The notes under the pieces are model-generated. The model worked only from the letters and a program-made list of their open reading frames with translations. It was not told the DNA's origin and ran no database searches. From positions 186,001 to 250,000 of the forward strand of contig CAWARU010000002.1 in NCBI GenBank assembly GCA_963784575.1: a stretch of 64,000 nt of DNA, read 5' to 3'. Positions 62,571 through 64,000 of this stretch are shown here, piece by piece; positions within the stretch are counted from its first letter, which is position 1; every line of letters starts with the position of its first letter. The DNA comes from CAWARU01 sp963784575. Lineage in GTDB: Bacteria > Pseudomonadota > Gammaproteobacteria > UBA6186 > Azoamicaceae. Position numbers and translations under genes: made by a program.

Positions 62571-63627
62571 ATACTACTGCAACGACTAAAAATACAGCGA
62601 TAATGAGCGTAAATTCTACATCGCGGAGTGATGCTCTAATCGTGATAGTGCGATTGCTCATGATGGTCAAGTCCATGGCTTGTGGAATAGATGCTCGAAG
62701 CAAGGGCATCATTTTGTAGATGCCATCTACGGTATCAATGATATTGGAACCAGGCTGCTTAAAAACGATGAGCACGACAGAAGGCTTGCCATCTGAAATC
62801 CCGGCATTCCTAATATCCTGCACCGATTCCACCACGTTCTCTGCGACATCTCTTATTCTAACGGGTGCATTGTTATGATAGCTTATGATGATTGGGAGAT
62901 ATTCTTCAGGCTTGAATAATTGATCATTGGTTTTTATTTCAGAGGCGTTTTCTCCCTGAATTATCTGGCCTTTTGGGATATTGGTATTGGTGGAACTGAT
63001 GGCATTTCTGACTTGCTCCAGACTGATACCATATTTATTAAGCGTGGTGGGATTGAGCTCTACCCGTACCGCTGGCAAAGAAGACCCTCCAACCAATACC
63101 TGCCCTACACCTTCAATTTGCGACAATTTCTGAGCTAAGATAGTGGAAGCTGCATCATACATCTGTCCTCTGGTCGAGGTTTGGGATGTCACTGCAATGA
63201 TCATTATAGGTGCTTCGGAGGGATTAACCTTTCGATAGGTTGGAAGACTGGGCAGATATGTCGGTAATTGACTCAACGAAGCATTGATGGCAGCTTGCAC
63301 ATCACGCGCAGCACCATCGATGTCTCGTGTTAAATCAAACTGCACAGAGATTCGAGTTGAACCAATGCTGCTTGCAGAAGTCAATTCTGTGATGCCTGCG
63401 ATGCGTCCAATTTGCCTTTCAAGCGGCGTTGCAACAGAAGAGGCCATGATATCAGGACTCGCACCGGGAAGTTGTGCCGACACGGTGATAGTTGGAAAGT
63501 CTACCCGCGGCAAGGGTGCCACAGGCAACACATTAAATGCCACAATGCCCGCAAAGGCCAATCCCACGCCAAATAAGGTGGTCGCTACGGGACGACGTAT
63601 AAATGGTGCAGATAGATTAATTGGCAC
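62470..63627 (-). CDS. RND pump fragment, N-terminal part
   Basis: 385 residues, GTG start directly after the stop of the upstream pump gene. It contains helix 1 (APFIRRPVATTLFGVGLAFA) and the first periplasmic porter loop. It runs out of frame after VAVPLSLLG near 62508 and ends NLRNHVFIRL. Confidence 0.7.
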   Translation of the reverse strand: MPINLSAPFIRRPVATTLFGVGLAFAGIVAFNVLPVAPLPRVDFPTITVSAQLPGASPDIMASSVATPLERQIGRIAGITELTSASSIGSTRISVQFDLTRDIDGAARDVQAAINASLSQLPTYLPSLPTYRKVNPSEAPIMIIAVTSQTSTRGQMYDAASTILAQKLSQIEGVGQVLVGGSSLPAVRVELNPTTLNKYGISLEQVRNAISSTNTNIPKGQIIQGENASEIKTNDQLFKPEEYLPIIISYHNNAPVRIRDVAENVVESVQDIRNAGISDGKPSVVLIVFKQPGSNIIDTVDGIYKMMPLLRASIPQAMDLTIMSNRTITIRASLRDVEFTLIIAVFLVVAVVFVFLGSVRATLIPSVAVPLSLLGNLRNHVFIRL

Positions 63628-64000
63628 TCAAATCATCTCCGGTAGATGTCCATCGTCATTGCTATTGCCTTTACTATTGCCATTATTATTGCCATTACCA
63701 TTTTCTTGATCTTTTTCATTAGCTCTGCCTGCCTGTCTCAAGAATCTATTAAATCGTTTAGAAAGCCTATCAAAATAAAGATAAATAACCGGTGTGGTAT
63801 AAAGGGTTAATAGCTGGCTCACGATAAGACCTGCAACTATTGCGATCCCTAGGGGCCTGCGCAATTCTGCGCCCATACCCATTGCTAAAGCGAGCGGAAC
63901 TGCACCGAGCATCGCAGCAAAGGTCGTCATCACGATGGGACGAAAACGCAGCATGCAGGCTTCATAAATTGCATCCCGAGCAGATTTGTGCTGAGTCCGC
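63628..64000 (-). CDS. RND efflux pump (MdtB-like), C-terminal end, cut by window edge
   Basis: The frame is open to the window end and reads ARDAIYEACMLRFRPIVMTT, GMGAELRRPLGIAI and LYTTPVIYLYFDRL, the last helices of an RND pump. The C-terminal tail is Asn/Gly-rich (GNGNNNGNSKGNS) and ends PEMI. The next pump starts one base after its TGA, so the two form an MdtB-MdtC type pair ahead of the outer-membrane lipoprotein. The periplasmic adaptor would be expected outside the window. Confidence 0.85.
   Translation of the reverse strand, partial: RTQHKSARDAIYEACMLRFRPIVMTTFAAMLGAVPLALAMGMGAELRRPLGIAIVAGLIVSQLLTLYTTPVIYLYFDRLSKRFNRFLRQAGRANEKDQENGNGNNNGNSKGNSNDDGHLPEMI

Larger units (their letters stand above)
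60512..63627 (-). pseudogene. RND efflux pump (MdtC-like), split by two frameshifts
   Basis: Three reading frames make one RND protein of about 1035 residues. N-terminal part 62470-63627 starts at GTG 63627 right after the upstream pump's TGA. It continues correctly into 61803-62570 if one base is removed in GGG near 62508 (giving SLLGTSGIMYLFDF). That frame continues into 60512-61816 if one base is removed near 61830 (giving IVGTNVVAGNSG). RND landmarks are present in order: RRPVATTLFGVGL, VPLSLL, ATGFVVDDAVVVLENIERH, FGITLSVAILVSLVVSLTITP, GIVKKNAIMMIDFA. MdtB/MdtC-type pumps export bile salts and drugs in a proton-driven tripartite complex. As written it yields no full pump. Confidence 0.82.

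Noticed and set aside
1..64000. CRISPR arrays, tRNA, rRNA or complete insertion sequences
   Set aside because: No spaced direct repeats, tRNA-like folds, rRNA segments or transposase frames were recognised.

Overview
The window looks like a low-GC gammaproteobacterial chromosome. Several genes resemble E. coli families (MdtJ/MdtI, MdtB/MdtC, HdeD, YcaC, DsbA). It also has a dense set of large eukaryotic-like proteins: ankyrin repeats, leucine-rich repeats, integrin-like FG-GAP propellers, and an ankyrin protein fused to a toxin-type glycosyltransferase. That mix is typical of host-associated Legionellales and Coxiella relatives (amoeba or arthropod bacteria). The order is my inference; no rRNA or other taxonomic marker is present. 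No tRNA, rRNA, CRISPR array or complete insertion sequence was seen.

Layout. 1-2.97 kb: MazE/MazF-type toxin-antitoxin pair, spermidine-exporter pair mdtJI, and an unusual CPBP membrane protein. 2.99-8.4 kb: a large unknown protein, a SulP anion transporter and an ArsP-like permease. 8.5-30.2 kb: an island rich in candidate effectors, with a frameshifted ankyrin gene, two tandem FG-GAP/cadherin-like giants, a helical protein, a 1006-residue internally duplicated protein and two leucine-rich proteins, interrupted by a peroxiredoxin/DsbA pair and an EamA transporter. 30.4-38.9 kb: metabolism (amidohydrolase, isochorismatase-like hydrolase, MFS carrier, two zinc alcohol dehydrogenases, ADP-forming acyl-CoA synthetase). 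39.5-42.7 kb: tandem proteins joining a solute-binding domain to a TRIC channel. 42.8-50.9 kb: three more ankyrin genes, one with a possible Cys/His catalytic pair and one a broken ankyrin-glycosyltransferase. 50.9-58.8 kb: small secreted proteins and lipoproteins, a PAP2-type protein with an in-frame stop, HdeD, and MFS and other membrane proteins. 58.8-64 kb: a tripartite RND efflux operon read on the minus strand, whose second pump gene is split by two frameshifts.

Three patterns run across the window. First, six effector-like proteins of different architecture end in a basic tail with phenylalanine as the next-to-last residue, a candidate shared C-terminal secretion or sorting signal. Second, a TA-flanked foldback element (GGGCCTGTTGACA ends) occurs four times in sizes from 32 to 223 bp. 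Third, at least five genes carry frameshifts or nonsense codons in otherwise intact frames, which means either recent gene decay or uncorrected sequencing errors. The small lipoprotein genes at 43769, 54831 and 58593 were found by reading the sequence directly.
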